A stretch of DNA of 64,000 nucleotides from Cordylochernes scorpioides (GCA_030710605.1 CP092864.1:139607418-139671417); one strand, 5' to 3'. Positions 32,273-42,992 are shown, counted from the first letter of the stretch. Program-made: numbers and translations. The notes: a model not told the origin generated them from the sequence alone.

Positions 32273-32593
32273 GGGGGTCGGTGGAAGGATGGTCTAAACC
32301 GTTGTTTTTTGACTGCTACAACCCTGGATCGAATCCCACTTTTGGCAAATTTTTCTGATAAAAAAAAAAAAGAATGCTCCAATGGCTCCCAATTCTTGCA
32401 AAAGTCCAACCCTACCAGAGAGTGCAAGTAACCAAACGGGGCTCTGGCACATTTATAAGTGCCAAAGTCGAACTGCTTTTCACATGTGTAAACATGTGGT
32501 GTACTTACAGTAAACGCATTCGCCTTCTTCTACCCACCATGATTATCATGGCCTGTACTACGTGTACTAGGGATAAGCAAAAAAAAAAAAAAA
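32273..32593 (+). mobile_element. tRNA-derived SINE, diverged
   Basis: GGGGGTCGGTGGAAGGATGG head with degraded B box (CTGGATCGAATCC), family body and poly(A). Confidence 0.7.
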
Positions 32594-32804
32594 TGTGGTG
32601 GTGGTACAAATTCTCCTGTCTACCATGCCAGAACCTTATCCACATCCTGAAAGTAATAAGTCATTTATAGGGGACACTTTAATAACACCATTGTTACCAT
32701 TCTCAGATTGGATTCAATAATAATGCTGTGTGGGTTATCAAAACTGTTGCTTATTTCGATACACAAGCATATGTCTGGAACGGAACACAGGTTCAGCCTA
32801 ACAA

Positions 32805-32965
32805 ATACAATAAGCCACAACTCATAACAGCCTTATTAAGACCACTGGTCTTATACAGATTCACTGCAGGAATAAAGCATAGATGGAACTCCTATATTCC
32901 AGGCAGCACAGAACCCAACAACAGTCTCCAGGTCCGACACATGTCCAGTGGGCACACCGTACATA
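32805..32965 (+). repeat. Single unit related to the 39.9 kb minisatellite
   Basis: GGTCTTATACAGATTCACTG and CCAGGCAGCACAGAACCCAA match the reverse complement of the unit at 39855-40977. Confidence 0.65.
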
Positions 32966-33079
32966 GGTGGCGTATCACTGAAAAGATGAGTGTGGAATCA
33001 GCCGTGTTCTAAGTCTTCACTTTCCTCATCCAAATGGACCATGACATTCATCAAATCCATTAATCTCTTCAACTTGGCT

Positions 33080-33418
33080 TTGCCGGTCCCAAGCCCGGAT
33101 GAAAAAGGAGGAGGGGGAGCAATAACAAGCTCACTAAAAAACCTGGGCTCAGCGGGCCCGGTTGATATTACCCTGTAAGGGCTCCTAATCCAGGGATTTA
33201 GGATGAGCAGCGTATGTACTCTTATGTTAGGAGCGGCTGAACATGGCGTCTGTTCCTCATGTCAGAGGCGGCCATTTCTTTCGGAGCTAAGTCGGCCTTC
33301 CACTGAGTAGTGCTCCCAGTCTTAATGACAAAGGCAGATGCATTCTACTTCACCCAGTCATAATGGTTGTCCAAGCTTGATACCCTAATATGATTAAGTG
33401 GAGATAAGAAAGAAAAGA
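33080..33418 (+). mobile_element. SINE-like element with LINE-B tail
   Basis: Complete-looking copy: TTTGCCGGTCCCAAGCCCGG head, GAGATAAGAAAGAAAAGAAG tail. Confidence 0.6.
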
Positions 33419-34287
33419 AGATTAATCTCCTCCAAACAATAAGCGGTCTTGTTATAAGAAATACCAGAGACAGCTACTATAATGACAGTATCAACAGGAT
33501 ATCTATCCCATCATTTTCAACACTTTCATTGCAGATATCATTAACAGAAGTTTGAGCAACATCCACTACCCATTTCCAACCTCAGAAGTAATATACAGTA
33601 TTTTTAACTTCTCTTTCCTCACTATCTACCTCACAAAATCAGATTTAGCTTGTTGAATTTATTTGTATTAGGTCTTATTTTCTTGTATCTATAATCCAAA
33701 TTGTGCTTTATAACCACAAATCTAGGTTATGTAAAATTGTCTTTTTCGAGGCCAACTTTGTTATTGTGTTTGCCTTCACTCTCTCTCTCTTTGTGTTCTT
33801 TTTTTTGGTCTACAAATGGTATCTAGTACAGCCACTTCTAATCGAGACTTTCTCTTGTTTAGAAAAGCAAAAAAAGCTCCCCAATTATCAGAAGCCCTAA
33901 TTAAAAAAAAAAAAAAACCTCAATACCACTTTAAACTGTACCTTGATAATTTTACATTTTTCGTTGATTCAGATTTCTTTTTGTGTAGTACCCCCAAAAG
34001 ATTAAAATTATCGTCCAAAGAGATACAAATTTTTCATCAACATTATTATTAAAAAAAAGAACACTTATAAGTATGAATAAATAGTACAAAAGTGAAATTG
34101 TACTGAGATAAATTGAGGAAAAGGCATCTCCTGATAAGGCAACAAAAAGTTGCTGATGACTTGTGCCATCTTCGGAATAAATATCAACTATTCTTTTTTT
34201 AAATTATTTCAGAAGAAGTATGTTTATATATATTTTAGAAAAAATAATAGAAAAAAATAAAAAGGTCAGGTGTTGATATTAAAAATA

Positions 34288-34697
34288 AAAAAGGCATCTC
34301 CTGACCACGAGCACATGTGCTTTTTAGATGGCAGAGCGCCATCTAGTGGAGCAAAAATAAACTAAATGTTTATTTAGCTTGCTCCGAGATATTTGGCCAA
34401 CCCAATTTCTTGATAAATCAAGAAAAGCCATCCACGAACGCGTTTCGCACTGTTGGCGCTCGTCAGCGTGGAGTAGGCTGTAACCACTGTGACCAAAAAG
34501 ATTTTTTGGTCCCAATGGCTTCCCGAGAAATCAAGAAATGGGTATTTGAGGCCAAATTTGCGTAAAGACGCTTAACACATGAAAAACAAAAGAAAAAATA
34601 AAAGATAAGTGGGTCAGGTGTTGACTTTTTGCTCCACTAGATGGCGCTCTGCCATCTAAAAAGCACATGTGCTCGTGGTCAGGAGATGCCTTTTTTA
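34288..34697. repeat. RZ1b inverted pair with intact hammerhead
   Basis: Arms AAGGCATCTCCTGACCACGA and its inverse, each with CACATGTGC and the GGCAGAGCGCCATCTAGTGG segment. The ribozyme is in the left (minus) arm only. Arm fragments also lie at 34095-34215 and 34740-34860. Confidence 0.75.
34432..34471 (-). ncRNA. Hammerhead ribozyme motif, RZ1b, fully intact
   Basis: Minus strand: CCACG, CTGACGA, GCGC/GTGC stem II with loop CAACA, GAAA, CGCGTT, CGTGG. Stem I is a perfect 5 bp, all core bases are present and stem III ACGCGT is palindromic. Relative to RZ1, stem II pair 2 is flipped from G-C to C-G on both strands. Confidence 0.82.
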
Positions 34698-34978
34698 TTT
34701 TTAATATATTTATATATGTGAAAAAATGATTAAAAAAATAAAAAAGGTCAGGGTTTTTGGTATTAAAATCAAAAAAGGCATATCCTGACCACTTTCACAT
34801 GAATTTTTAGAACGCAGAGCGCCATCTAGTGGAACATAAATCAATTAAATGTTGATTTAGCTTCTTGCTACTCTAATCAGTAATATTATTTTATCGAACA
34901 TTGTGGTCCACTGTTTGTATTACATCCCAAACATGATGCAGCACCAGCTATTTCTGTCATGAGCTCGATGTAACCATC

Positions 34979-35330
34979 TTGGCGACAGTCAAGCCAGTGA
35001 GTTTCGGCATTCCTACAATGGGTGTTCATGAAAAGGAATTCTTTGGTGGGGTCCCTTCCACAGACCTGCTGGGACTTAGCTGGGGTGGCCTACTCACCCC
35101 CATGTCTCGGGAGGAGCCTTCACACCTTGGGTGGTCCTACCAGGATCCTAAGATCCAGACATACTTCACTTCCTTCCCCTCAGGAACACCCCCCCTGCCC
35201 GCCACGTTAAGGCGCCCAGCTCAGTTTTTAGGGGGCTATCGAATCAATCGCCAACCAATCCTTCCTTGTTCTACCTCTTCCTTCATTCTTCAAGACATTT
35301 CCCCCTCCTCTGATACGATAAAATAAGCAA
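34979..35330 (+). other. GC-rich 115-codon open frame, unidentified
   Basis: Opens TTGGCGACAGTC and is clearly GC-richer than its surroundings. Pro/Ser/Leu-rich, no domain or splice borders recognised. Possibly a leader or ORF1 piece of a retroelement. Confidence 0.3.
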
Positions 35331-35462
35331 TCTCAATGATAAGGCACAATTTGGATTATAGATTATAAACAAAAGGTAATAAGAACAAATTCTATTGTAC
35401 CTTCTGTAATTCAAAACTAAAAAATGAAATCACTCACTATATTTTTGATTGCTCTGCTCTGA

Positions 35463-35830
35463 AAGAAGAACCCTTATGCTCAAAACTGGGCAACTCTGTG
35501 CTTCACTTCCATCAATAATTGACAATATGACCCAGAATAAGTATATTGCTACGGCGTTTTATGGTTTCCACAAGTCCATATCTCAGAAGAAGGCCAAGTG
35601 ACACTCACTCCTCACTTTCTTACTGCTACTCTTTTTGTGTTGTTTTTCTTGCTTCCCTCTTTCTCTTTCTTATTTTTTTTTTTCATTCTCTTTTTTTTTC
35701 TTTTTCTTCTGTCTATATCGTTGTTTCCTTTGTCTCACTGCTTTGTTCTTATGCATACCTCTGGTGAATCCTGTATAGGGTCAGTGACCCTAAATAAAGG
35801 CTTTTTGTTGTAAAAAAAAAAAAAAAGAAC
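35463..35830 (+). mobile_element. LINE-C 3' end
   Basis: Near-identical to 15370-15715; ends AAATAAAGGCTTTTTGTTG and A-run. Followed by an RZ2 fragment to 35920. Confidence 0.6.
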
Positions 35831-36084
35831 AAATTCTAATAAATAAATAGTGTGTGACATTTCGGTAACAAAACAACCACATTATTTATTTATTTAGATT
35901 TGGTATTCTTACCTTGTGTTAACACTTGCGATTCTTCAACCATTTTTTCATGTCCTGACCTCCAGCCTATCAAATCACCTCAATCCAAATCAATCTCAAT
36001 CATATGAGGGTATCAAGCTTGTAAAGCTTGAGACTTTTGATGGTGTCTGCCGGGGAAGAGTAGAGCTCATCAATGGATAAGTCA

Positions 36085-36380
36085 ATACAGAACAAAAAGT
36101 AATAAGACCAAATCCAAATAAATAAATAATGTGTGACATTTCAGTAACAGCATTGTTACCATCATTTAGACAAAAGTGCTGAATGAGAAAAAATATCACA
36201 GCATGTTTTAAATAGTTACTGTTATCAAGTGTGTAAACAAGATAGCGGATAAGAAGAAGATAGTGGTATTTTTTCTCATTCAGCACTTTTGTCTGAAGAT
36301 GGTAACAATGCTGTTACCAAAACGTCACACACTATTTATTTATATGGATTTGGTCTTATAACCTTGTGTTTAAACAATCT
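36085..36380. repeat. RZ2 inverted pair with hammerhead copies
   Basis: Left copy (minus) has a damaged core (CTAAATGATGG). Right copy (plus) has CTGAAGA at 36293-36299, perfect 6 bp stem II GGTAAC/GTTACC, but AAAA instead of GAAA. A LINE-B 3' fragment precedes at 36000-36085. Confidence 0.65.
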
Positions 36381-36544
36381 CAAATTATCCTCATCTTGTT
36401 CCAAAAAATCACTTTATAAGGTACCGCTCAAAAAGAACAACCTAGTTTATGATATTTGCAACAATGAATAATATGTGAAGGTTATTTACATATTAAAACA
36501 AAATATTAACACTGGATCCGATCCTGGTTCTTGGCTGTCGGGAA

Positions 36545-36940
36545 TTGTCATAGTCCTGCAAACTACTATTTTTCCTTTTGATTACCTCATTTAGAAGGTT
36601 TTATTCTCCCTTAAATCTTCTCCAAACTGCCTTGTTTTGTCACCCTATCTGTTTATTGGAGCCTACACTGGGTGTCAAAAGACTTTAATTTTCCGCTCCA
36701 TTTCTTTGGACCTTGTCCAAGCTTCACAATTCTCTCTATATGAAAATTCACCACACATCTTTTCCTTTAATTCCATATTTAAAAGCAGCTTTTGCCTTTG
36801 CAATTCTGCCCAGCACTTTTTTTTTTTTGCATCTTCTATCCTTAATTTTGATTCTTCCAGGATAAGTAATTTACTTGTTCTTAAATTCCATGCCATCAAT
36901 ATTTACTTTGTATTCTTTAGGTGCATGGTTGCAAGATAGA
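36545..36940. repeat. Dispersed repeat, copy 2 (longer)
   Basis: Shares 36545-36685 with 27430-27560. The minus strand reads a Lys/Glu-rich helix of about 70 residues that I cannot assign. Confidence 0.45.
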
Positions 36941-36957
36941 GAACTGGAAATTTGGAT

Positions 36958-37287
36958 CTTTTTTTTTTTTTTTTGCTTATCCCTAGTACACGTGGTGGTA
37001 CAGACCATGATAATCATGGTGGGTAGTTAGCGACTGCTTTTTCTGTAAGTGCACCACATGTCTACACATGTGAAAAGCAGTTCGACTTTGCACTTACAAA
37101 TGTGCCAGAGCCCCGTTTGGTTACTTGCACTCGCTGGTGGGGTTGGACTTTTGCAAGAATAGGGGGCCATTGGAGCATTTTTTTGTTTTTTTGTTTTTCA
37201 AACAGAAAAAAGTGTCCAATGTGGGAATCGAACCCGGGTCGTAGTGGTCGAAAACCAAACGGTTTGACCAGCCTTCCACCGACCCCC
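36958..37287 (-). mobile_element. tRNA-derived SINE
   Basis: Minus-strand copy with head at 37287 and long poly(T) at 36958-36975. Target-site duplication AATTTGGAT at 36949-36957 and 37288-37296. Confidence 0.8.
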
Positions 37288-37601
37288 AATTTGGATTTTG
37301 AAGTCATAGACAATCATTCCTCAAATCAATTGTCAAATCCCAATGGTCTCTGAATTGAAACTATCATACACTCTCAGACATTCTATCCACATACAGTAGA
37401 ACATACTCTCAGACATTCCATCCACATACAGTAGAACATACTCCATGAGAGGATTCTCTCTCTGAGAGGACACCTCTATTCAAAGGACAAACACAAGGTA
37501 ATAACACCAAATCCGAATAAATACAGTAGAACCTCCCTCTAGCGGACACCCCGATAACAGACACCTCTCTTCAAAGGCATTGCAAAATTGCCATTTTTAC
37601 T

Positions 37602-38131
37602 GTTAAGGCACAATTTGGATTATCTATATTAATAAAATGGAAATTTCATAAGTGGTGTTCGCTAAAAACTTTTGTTACAATGCATCAATTTCGACCAAAT
37701 TTTCAACATTTATGTAAAACGAGATGGAGCAGGTTTTGCTTAACATCAAAATATTTTTCCTAACATTAACATGCGTAACTTCGCTGTTATCGATTAAATA
37801 TAAAAAAAATCAACAGAGTTAATTTTATTTATATAAAATACAAAATTAAATTTCAACAGAGTTAATTTTTTTACATACTAGCTAATAATCTCAATCTAAA
37901 AAAATATTCAAAACAAGCAATTTTAAGATAACACCATATGTAAAACAGTCGGCCAAGAAAATAACTTCCCTCGAGTAAAACCCGGGCGGAGCCGGGTACA
38001 CCCGCTAGTAGATTATAAACACAAGGTAATAAGACCAAATAAATAATTAGTGTGTGACATTTATAGGTAACAGCGTTGTTACCCAAACTTCACACACTAT
38101 TTATTTATTTGGCCTTATTATCTTGTGTTTA
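37602..38131. repeat. RZ2 insertion with 11 bp TSD and nested Helitron
   Basis: Starts GTTAAGGCACAATTTGGAT, ends ATTATCTTGTGTTTA. Helitron at 37623-38008. Confidence 0.75.
37623..38008 (+). mobile_element. Non-autonomous Helitron
   Basis: TCTATATTAATAAAATGG start; CCCGGGCGGAGCCGGG hairpin and CTAG end; inserted between A and T in the RZ2 sequence GGATTA/TAGATT. Confidence 0.75.
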
Positions 38132-38231
38132 CCATTTTTACTATTTAGCAACTCTCTGGTAAGAGGACACCTCTCCCTAAAGGACACTTTGATTCTGCAA
38201 TTAGGTGCCCTTTACAGAGAGGTTCTAGTGT

Positions 38232-38365
38232 AAATAGTGTGTGACATTTCAGTAACAGCATTGTTACCATCTTCAGACAAAAGTACTGCTAGATCTGAAG
38301 ATGGTAACAATGCTGTTACTGAAACGTCATACACTATTTATTTGGATTTGGTCTTATTACCTTTT
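38232..38365. repeat. RZ2 inverted pair with two hammerhead cores
   Basis: Minus core CTGAAGA at 38276-38270 with stem II GGTAAC/GTTACT and GAAA. Plus core CTGAAGA at 38295-38301 with the same stem II, GAAA (38321-38324) and CGTC. The two ribozymes are separated by only 18 bases at their stem I sides. Confidence 0.7.
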
Positions 38366-38436
38366 CGAAAAGATAGAGGCTGCCTGGCCGCCATTCATAT
38401 TTATATAAAAAATAGACACTTCGGCCAGTTGGAGTT

Positions 38437-38950
38437 TTTTTATTTTCTCAACGTTTCGACAAAATCTATTGTCTTCGTCAGGAGAAGTAAATAAAAATAA
38501 AGCATTTGGCAAGGCGTTAAAAATTGTTCTGAGGTTTGCAAGGGCGTTCTCACGTGATTTTTCGAATTTAGTACAACATCTAAAGCGCGAGTCAAAAACA
38601 AATATTAAACTCGTCACAGACTATGATCTTGGGAATAAAAATATATAATAATAAAATTATAATAAATTAAGTAAAAATAAATAAATAAAGTAATATAATA
38701 ATAATAATCACAAAGATTATTATATATATTTATAACTATTATGTCCAATTTTTTATCTATCTTATTAACTACTTTTTAAATTTAAAAATGAAGCATATTG
38801 TTGCGGAATATCTTCAAAAGTATTTATAGTTCTTTTCCCAAATTCTCGTGATACCCATCCCTCTAAAAATAATTTTTCCTTTTTAATTTTTATATTCCTA
38901 TGAAATATCTCAATATCATTCCAATCTGGCCTATGTCCTGAAAATAATTA
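38437..38950 (-). pseudogene. PLE3 3' fragment (GIY-YIG end) with hammerhead
   Basis: Minus strand from 38942: GHRPDWNDIEIFHRNIKIKK, then LEGWVSREFGKRTINTFEDI and a stop at about 38770. This is the C-terminal part of a PLE GIY-YIG nuclease (G-H-x-x-D-W, conserved E and N-T). About 280 bases further is a hammerhead, as in PLE1 and PLE2. 5'-truncated, a different family from the other two. Confidence 0.7.
38441..38490 (-). ncRNA. Hammerhead ribozyme motif, PLE3
   Basis: Minus strand: CTTCTC, CTGACGA (38481-38475), extra A, GACAA/TTGTC stem II (5 bp), GAAA (38457-38454), CGTT, GAGAA. Stem I is 5 bp and stem III is the palindrome ACGT. All core bases are present. Confidence 0.78.
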
Positions 38951-38999
38951 CCTTGTGTTTATAATCTATAATCCAAATTGCATCTTATTATTCAAAGGA

Positions 39000-39122
39000 C
39001 AGTTTTTAATCACCAAAATGACAATTTTTACTAATTAGAATTGAATCTCTCTGGTAAGAGGATACCTCTTTCTAAAAGAGATTTTGGTTCTGCAGCTAGG
39101 TGTTGAGAGAGATTCTACCGTA
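39000..39122. mobile_element. Pogo-like MITE, degraded
   Basis: GGTAAGAGGATACCTCTTTC and a degraded right end AGATTCTACCGTA. Confidence 0.4.
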
Positions 39123-39854
39123 AAAATTACTAAGACCCCACATCCCTGTTCCCTGTCTTGGCCTTGGGAGCTAGCCACCAGTTCCCTAATGACCATGACA
39201 GAGCACCATGACTCCTATGTTCTCCAAGACTGCAGCGGCTTCCCCTGATCTGAGCCAGGACTTATGACTAACCCCATTGTTGTCATCTCTCTTGTCTTGA
39301 TATCATTGATTTTCACACTTAATAGAGCAAGTTTTTTTTTTCACCACAAATACAATTCTAGTGTGATAACCAATCAGAACTAAAAGACCAAATTAGTTTT
39401 AAGACCAGAAATGTATCCTCTCCTGTCTTAAAGGGAGACTGTTGTTGCTTATTCCTCAAGTTGTTTAAACGATCTCCATTAGGTTCCATTGTCTCAGCTT
39501 TTCTATTATAGTCCTGGGGTTTCCCAGAGGTCTTTTTTGGAGGATTTGATACAATTCAATAGATGTTCAGGACTGGCTGGTTGGGAATCGCATTTGGGGC
39601 ATTTCAGGAATGTTTTGATTTTTCCATTAAATTAAAGGGAGACTTGACTGTATATACACCCATGGACAAAACTTATACCTTTTAGCATGTATATCAGAAT
39701 CCAGACAATACCTCTGAAAGATATCACAGTGACCTTTATTGAAGACACACAAGATAACCAAATGTGAACAAATTGACTTTGTCTTAAAAAAAAAAAAAAG
39801 ATGACTAGTGACATCAAAGACACTTCCTTTTATTTAAGAGTGTATATGGATGAA

Positions 39855-40977
39855 CCTAGAGGCTGTTGTTGGGTTCCGTGCTGCCTGGAGTATAGGAGAT
39901 CCATCTATGCTTCCTTCCTGAGGTGAATCTGTATAAGACCCTGGAGGCTGTTGTTGGGTTCTGTGCTGCCTGGAGTATAACAGCTCCTTCCTTCCTGAGG
40001 TGAATCTGTATAAGACCCTGGAGGCTGTTGTTGGGTTCTGTGCTGCCTGGAGTATAACAGCTCCTTCCTTCCTGAGGTGAATCTGTATAAGACCCTGGAG
40101 GCTGTTGTTGGGTTCTGTGCTGCCTGGAGTATAGGAGATCCATCTATGCTTCCTTCCTGAGGTGAATCTGTATAAGACCCTGGAGGCTGTTGTTGGGTTC
40201 TGTGCTGCCTGGAGTATAACAGCTCCTTCCTTCCTGAGGTGAATCTGTATAAGACCCTGGAGGCTGTTGTTGGGTTCTGTGCTGCCTGGAGTATAACAGC
40301 TCCTTCCTTCCTGAGGTGAATCTGTATAAGACCCTGGAGGCTGTTGTTGGGTTCTGTGCTGCCTGGAGTATAGGAGATCCATCTATGCTTCCTTCCTGAG
40401 GTGAATCTGTATAAGACCCTGGAGGCTGTTGTTGGGTTCTGTGCTGCCTGGAGTATAACAGCTCCTTCCTTCCTGAGGTGAATCTGTATAAGACCCTGGA
40501 GGCTGTTGTTGGGTTCTGTGCTGCCTGGAGTATAGGAGATCCATCTATGCTTCCTTCCTGAGGTGAATCTGTATAAGACCCTGGAGGCTGTTGTTGGGTT
40601 CTGTGCTGCCTGGAGTATAACAGCTCCTTCCTTCCTGAGGTGAATCTGTATAAGACCCTGGAGGCTGTTGTTGGGTTCTGTGCTGCCTGGAGTATAGGAG
40701 ATCCATCTATGCTTCCTTCCTGAGGTGAATCTGTATAAGACCCTGGAGGCTGTTGTTGGGTTCTGTGCTGCCTGGAGTATAACAGCTCCTTCCTTCCTGA
40801 GGTGAATCTGTATAAGACCCTGGAGGCTGTTGTTGGGTTCTGTGCTGCCTGGAGTATAACAGCTCCTTCCTTCCTGAGGTGAATCTGTATAAGACCCTGG
40901 AGGCTGTTGTTGGGTTCTGTGCTGCCTGGAGTATAGCAGCTCCTTCCTTCCTGAGGTGAATCTGTATAAGACCTGTG
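39855..40977. repeat. Minisatellite, mixed 77 and 85 bp units
   Basis: About 14 units starting CTGGAGGCTGTTGTTGGGTT. Short units carry TAACAGCTCCTTCCTTCC, long ones TAGGAGATCCATCTATGC at the same place. Units are nearly identical. The array stays open in several minus-strand frames because the unit lacks stops; I do not regard it as coding. Confidence 0.9.
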
Positions 40978-41125
40978 GTCTTAATAAAGCTCTGTGAAGG
41001 TGTATGTGTGTGCATTGATCAAACCTTATAAAAGTACTGTCAGAGCTCTTTGTCTTGGAATGGTAAAAAGGCTGTCACTGAAATATAATATACAGATGAT
41101 AAAGCACAATTTAGATTATAGATTA

Positions 41126-41437
41126 CTAGCCGAATGACCCGGGCAACGCCCGTGTTTTACCCGATTGAATGTTTTGATTCAAATACTATTTGTTACAATT
41201 ATAAATTGGCGCCTTAATTAATTGCATATGTTAGTTAATAACTATAGCCTATGTGCTTTAACTGTCTATGTACTGTTGGCTTCCGTAGGCGTCTCTTACT
41301 GGGAAAGAGAAAGAGAGGATTCCATTTGGTTATTAACTAATATATGCATTTATTTAGGGAGCGACCCGCTCCAACACAATAGTTACATAAATAGCGAGTG
41401 GGGGGGGGAGGGGGCATACGCTCGTAACTGTATATAG
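41126..41437 (-). mobile_element. Non-autonomous Helitron
   Basis: Reverse-oriented relative of 31206-31636: CTAG and GACCCGGGCAACGCCCG hairpin at the left, TATATAGA at the right. Embedded in an RZ2 copy (41090-41535). Confidence 0.7.
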
Positions 41438-41694
41438 AATAGCTACAAGAAAATAAGACCTAATCCAATTTATACCTAATCCAAATAAGACCTAATCTAT
41501 TAATTTATTTAGATTAGGTCTTATTTTCTTGTAGCTATAATGTACAGAATGTAACCAAACCTCATTATAACAATTCAGTATTATGGACCAAAGTTTTATG
41601 TTATTATAACCAAGTTGTCACCCTACCCATGGGTAAAACAACCTGGGTCTAAAATAGGTTGAAAACACAGCTGATATTATGTAAATTTTGTTCT

Positions 41695-41925
41695 TGTTGT
41701 TTCTTATCCCCTTGTGTAAAGATTACACGAATTCCATGAGTTCATGCTCCTCGAGCTGTTTTATGATGAGCAGCGGCCTCTCCCAAAGGTCCTGTTTAGT
41801 GCATCTAATGCAAGCCAAAATGTGTGCTGGAGCTGCAGGTGACAAGCTACATTTTGGGCAAGTGGGGTAGATTTTGTTATTATTTTCTATCTTCAATGGC
41901 TTGAGATGGCCTGTTCTAAATCTTG
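41695..41925 (-). pseudogene. LINE-A 3' end
   Basis: Best-preserved tail: LKPLKIENNNKIYPTCPKCS and HILACIRCTKQDLWERP with Cys/His residues intact, ending in (CAA)n near 41700. Confidence 0.7.
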
Positions 41926-41979
41926 TAAATTTTATAATGTACATATAACTTGCCATAGCATAGTTAAGTTTCATTTTGT

Positions 41980-42030
41980 ATCATAATTTTCCTGTAGAAG
42001 GGCATTATCCCGAAAGCTCGAAAAACCTTT
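41980..42030 (+). ncRNA. Hammerhead-like motif, PLE remnant
   Basis: AATTTTC, CTGTAGA, extra A, GGG/CCC stem II, GAAA (42012-42015), GCTC, GAAAAACC. Stem I pairs TTTTC with GAAAA perfectly and stem III would be AGCT, but the core reads CTGTAGA instead of CTGATGA. Followed by TTTGTTTACCTTG, similar to the end of PLE1. Confidence 0.55.
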
Positions 42031-42541
42031 AAAAAAAGATACTCATCCTTGGAGGTTTGTTTACCTTGTTATCTAAAATTGCTAGCAAAGGATTATATTC
42101 TAAACATGGGACTTTAGAATTAATGTTATAGCCATATTACTGTTATAAAGTAGGCTGTTATAACTGCATTTGGTTTTAGAAACCATATAAAGATACGACA
42201 AAGAGATACACCATTTTTAGAATATAGATTAGAAACATAAACATATTTCATTAATTTGGTTTTGTTACCTTAGGCTTGCATTTGACTTTGTTATTTGTGA
42301 ATTTCATTGCATGATCCAAATTGTATCACTGTTGAAAATGACAAAATTATTTTCTACTCCTGATGTCTCAATTAAGGATGTTATTTATAGCAAGGGACCC
42401 CTCTTTCACAACAAGGATTAATTGTGTGATGGTTAATTAAATCTGGCCATTCATCTTACTAATTAGATGCAGCTACTTAATTAGTGTTGTGAATGGCGGA
42501 GGTTAATGAATCTTGAGTTAATTGTGACTTCTTGTGTGCAG

Positions 42542-42628
42542 GCTATTGGGGATGACACGGTGGTGATCCCCATTGAGAATGGCCACGCCAACAGCAACGG
42601 CACTTTCATGGATGAGTTCTTCACTGAA
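42542..42628 (+). CDS. Syntaxin, coding exon 2
   Basis: 87 bases, acceptor CTTGTGTGCAG, donor GTAAGT, phase 0 at both ends. Translates AIGDDTVVIPIENGHANSNG then TFMDEFFTE. The F-M-(D/E)-(D/E)-F-F-x-(Q/E) block and the exon end right after it are characteristic of syntaxin 1-4 genes, in which the next exon begins the Ha helix with V-x-x-I-R. That next exon is not found in this window. Confidence 0.75.
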
Positions 42629-42734
42629 GTAAGTCCCAATTTCTCTTGGTTGGATGTTCCCCCGCAAGGTCCCATGTCTAGCTTAAATCAGGACTAATTT
42701 ATCTAAATTAAATCTGCAACCCTATATCCTTATA

Positions 42735-42892
42735 TCTATAAAAATGAAATCCAAAATTGATGTTTGTTATCGCGTTGCGCAAAATCTACAGAATCAATCA
42801 TTATGAAATTTTGCATGTAGGTAGCTGAAGATTTCGTTTAACATAAAGGCTATTCAAAAAAACTAAAAAGGTTAATGAGCTTTTTTTAAAAT
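42735..42892 (+). mobile_element. Helitron 5' end, cut by assembly gap
   Basis: TCTATAAAAATGAAATCC opening like the other Helitrons here; the sequence runs into Ns at 42893. Confidence 0.45.
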
Positions 42893-42992
42893 NNNNNNNN
42901 NNNNNNNNNNNNNNNNNNNNNNNNNNNNNNNNNNNNNNNNNNNNNNNNNNNNNNNNNNNNNNNNNNNNNNNNNNNNNNNNNNNNNNNNNNNN
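42893..42992. other. Assembly gap
   Basis: 100 Ns; hides the RT core of the LINE on its right. Confidence 0.99.

Larger units (their letters stand above)
37524..38230. mobile_element. Pogo-like MITE interrupted by RZ2
   Basis: CAGTAGAACCTCC at 37524, right end GAGGTTCTAGTG at about 38230. RZ2 (37602-38131) is inserted with an 11 bp duplication CCATTTTTACT (37591-37601 and 38132-38142). Confidence 0.75.

Noticed and set aside
39834-41015. Open frames of 95-182 codons on the minus strand of the 39.9 kb array
   Set aside because: They follow the tandem unit, exist in several frames because the unit lacks stops, and show no domain or splice signals.
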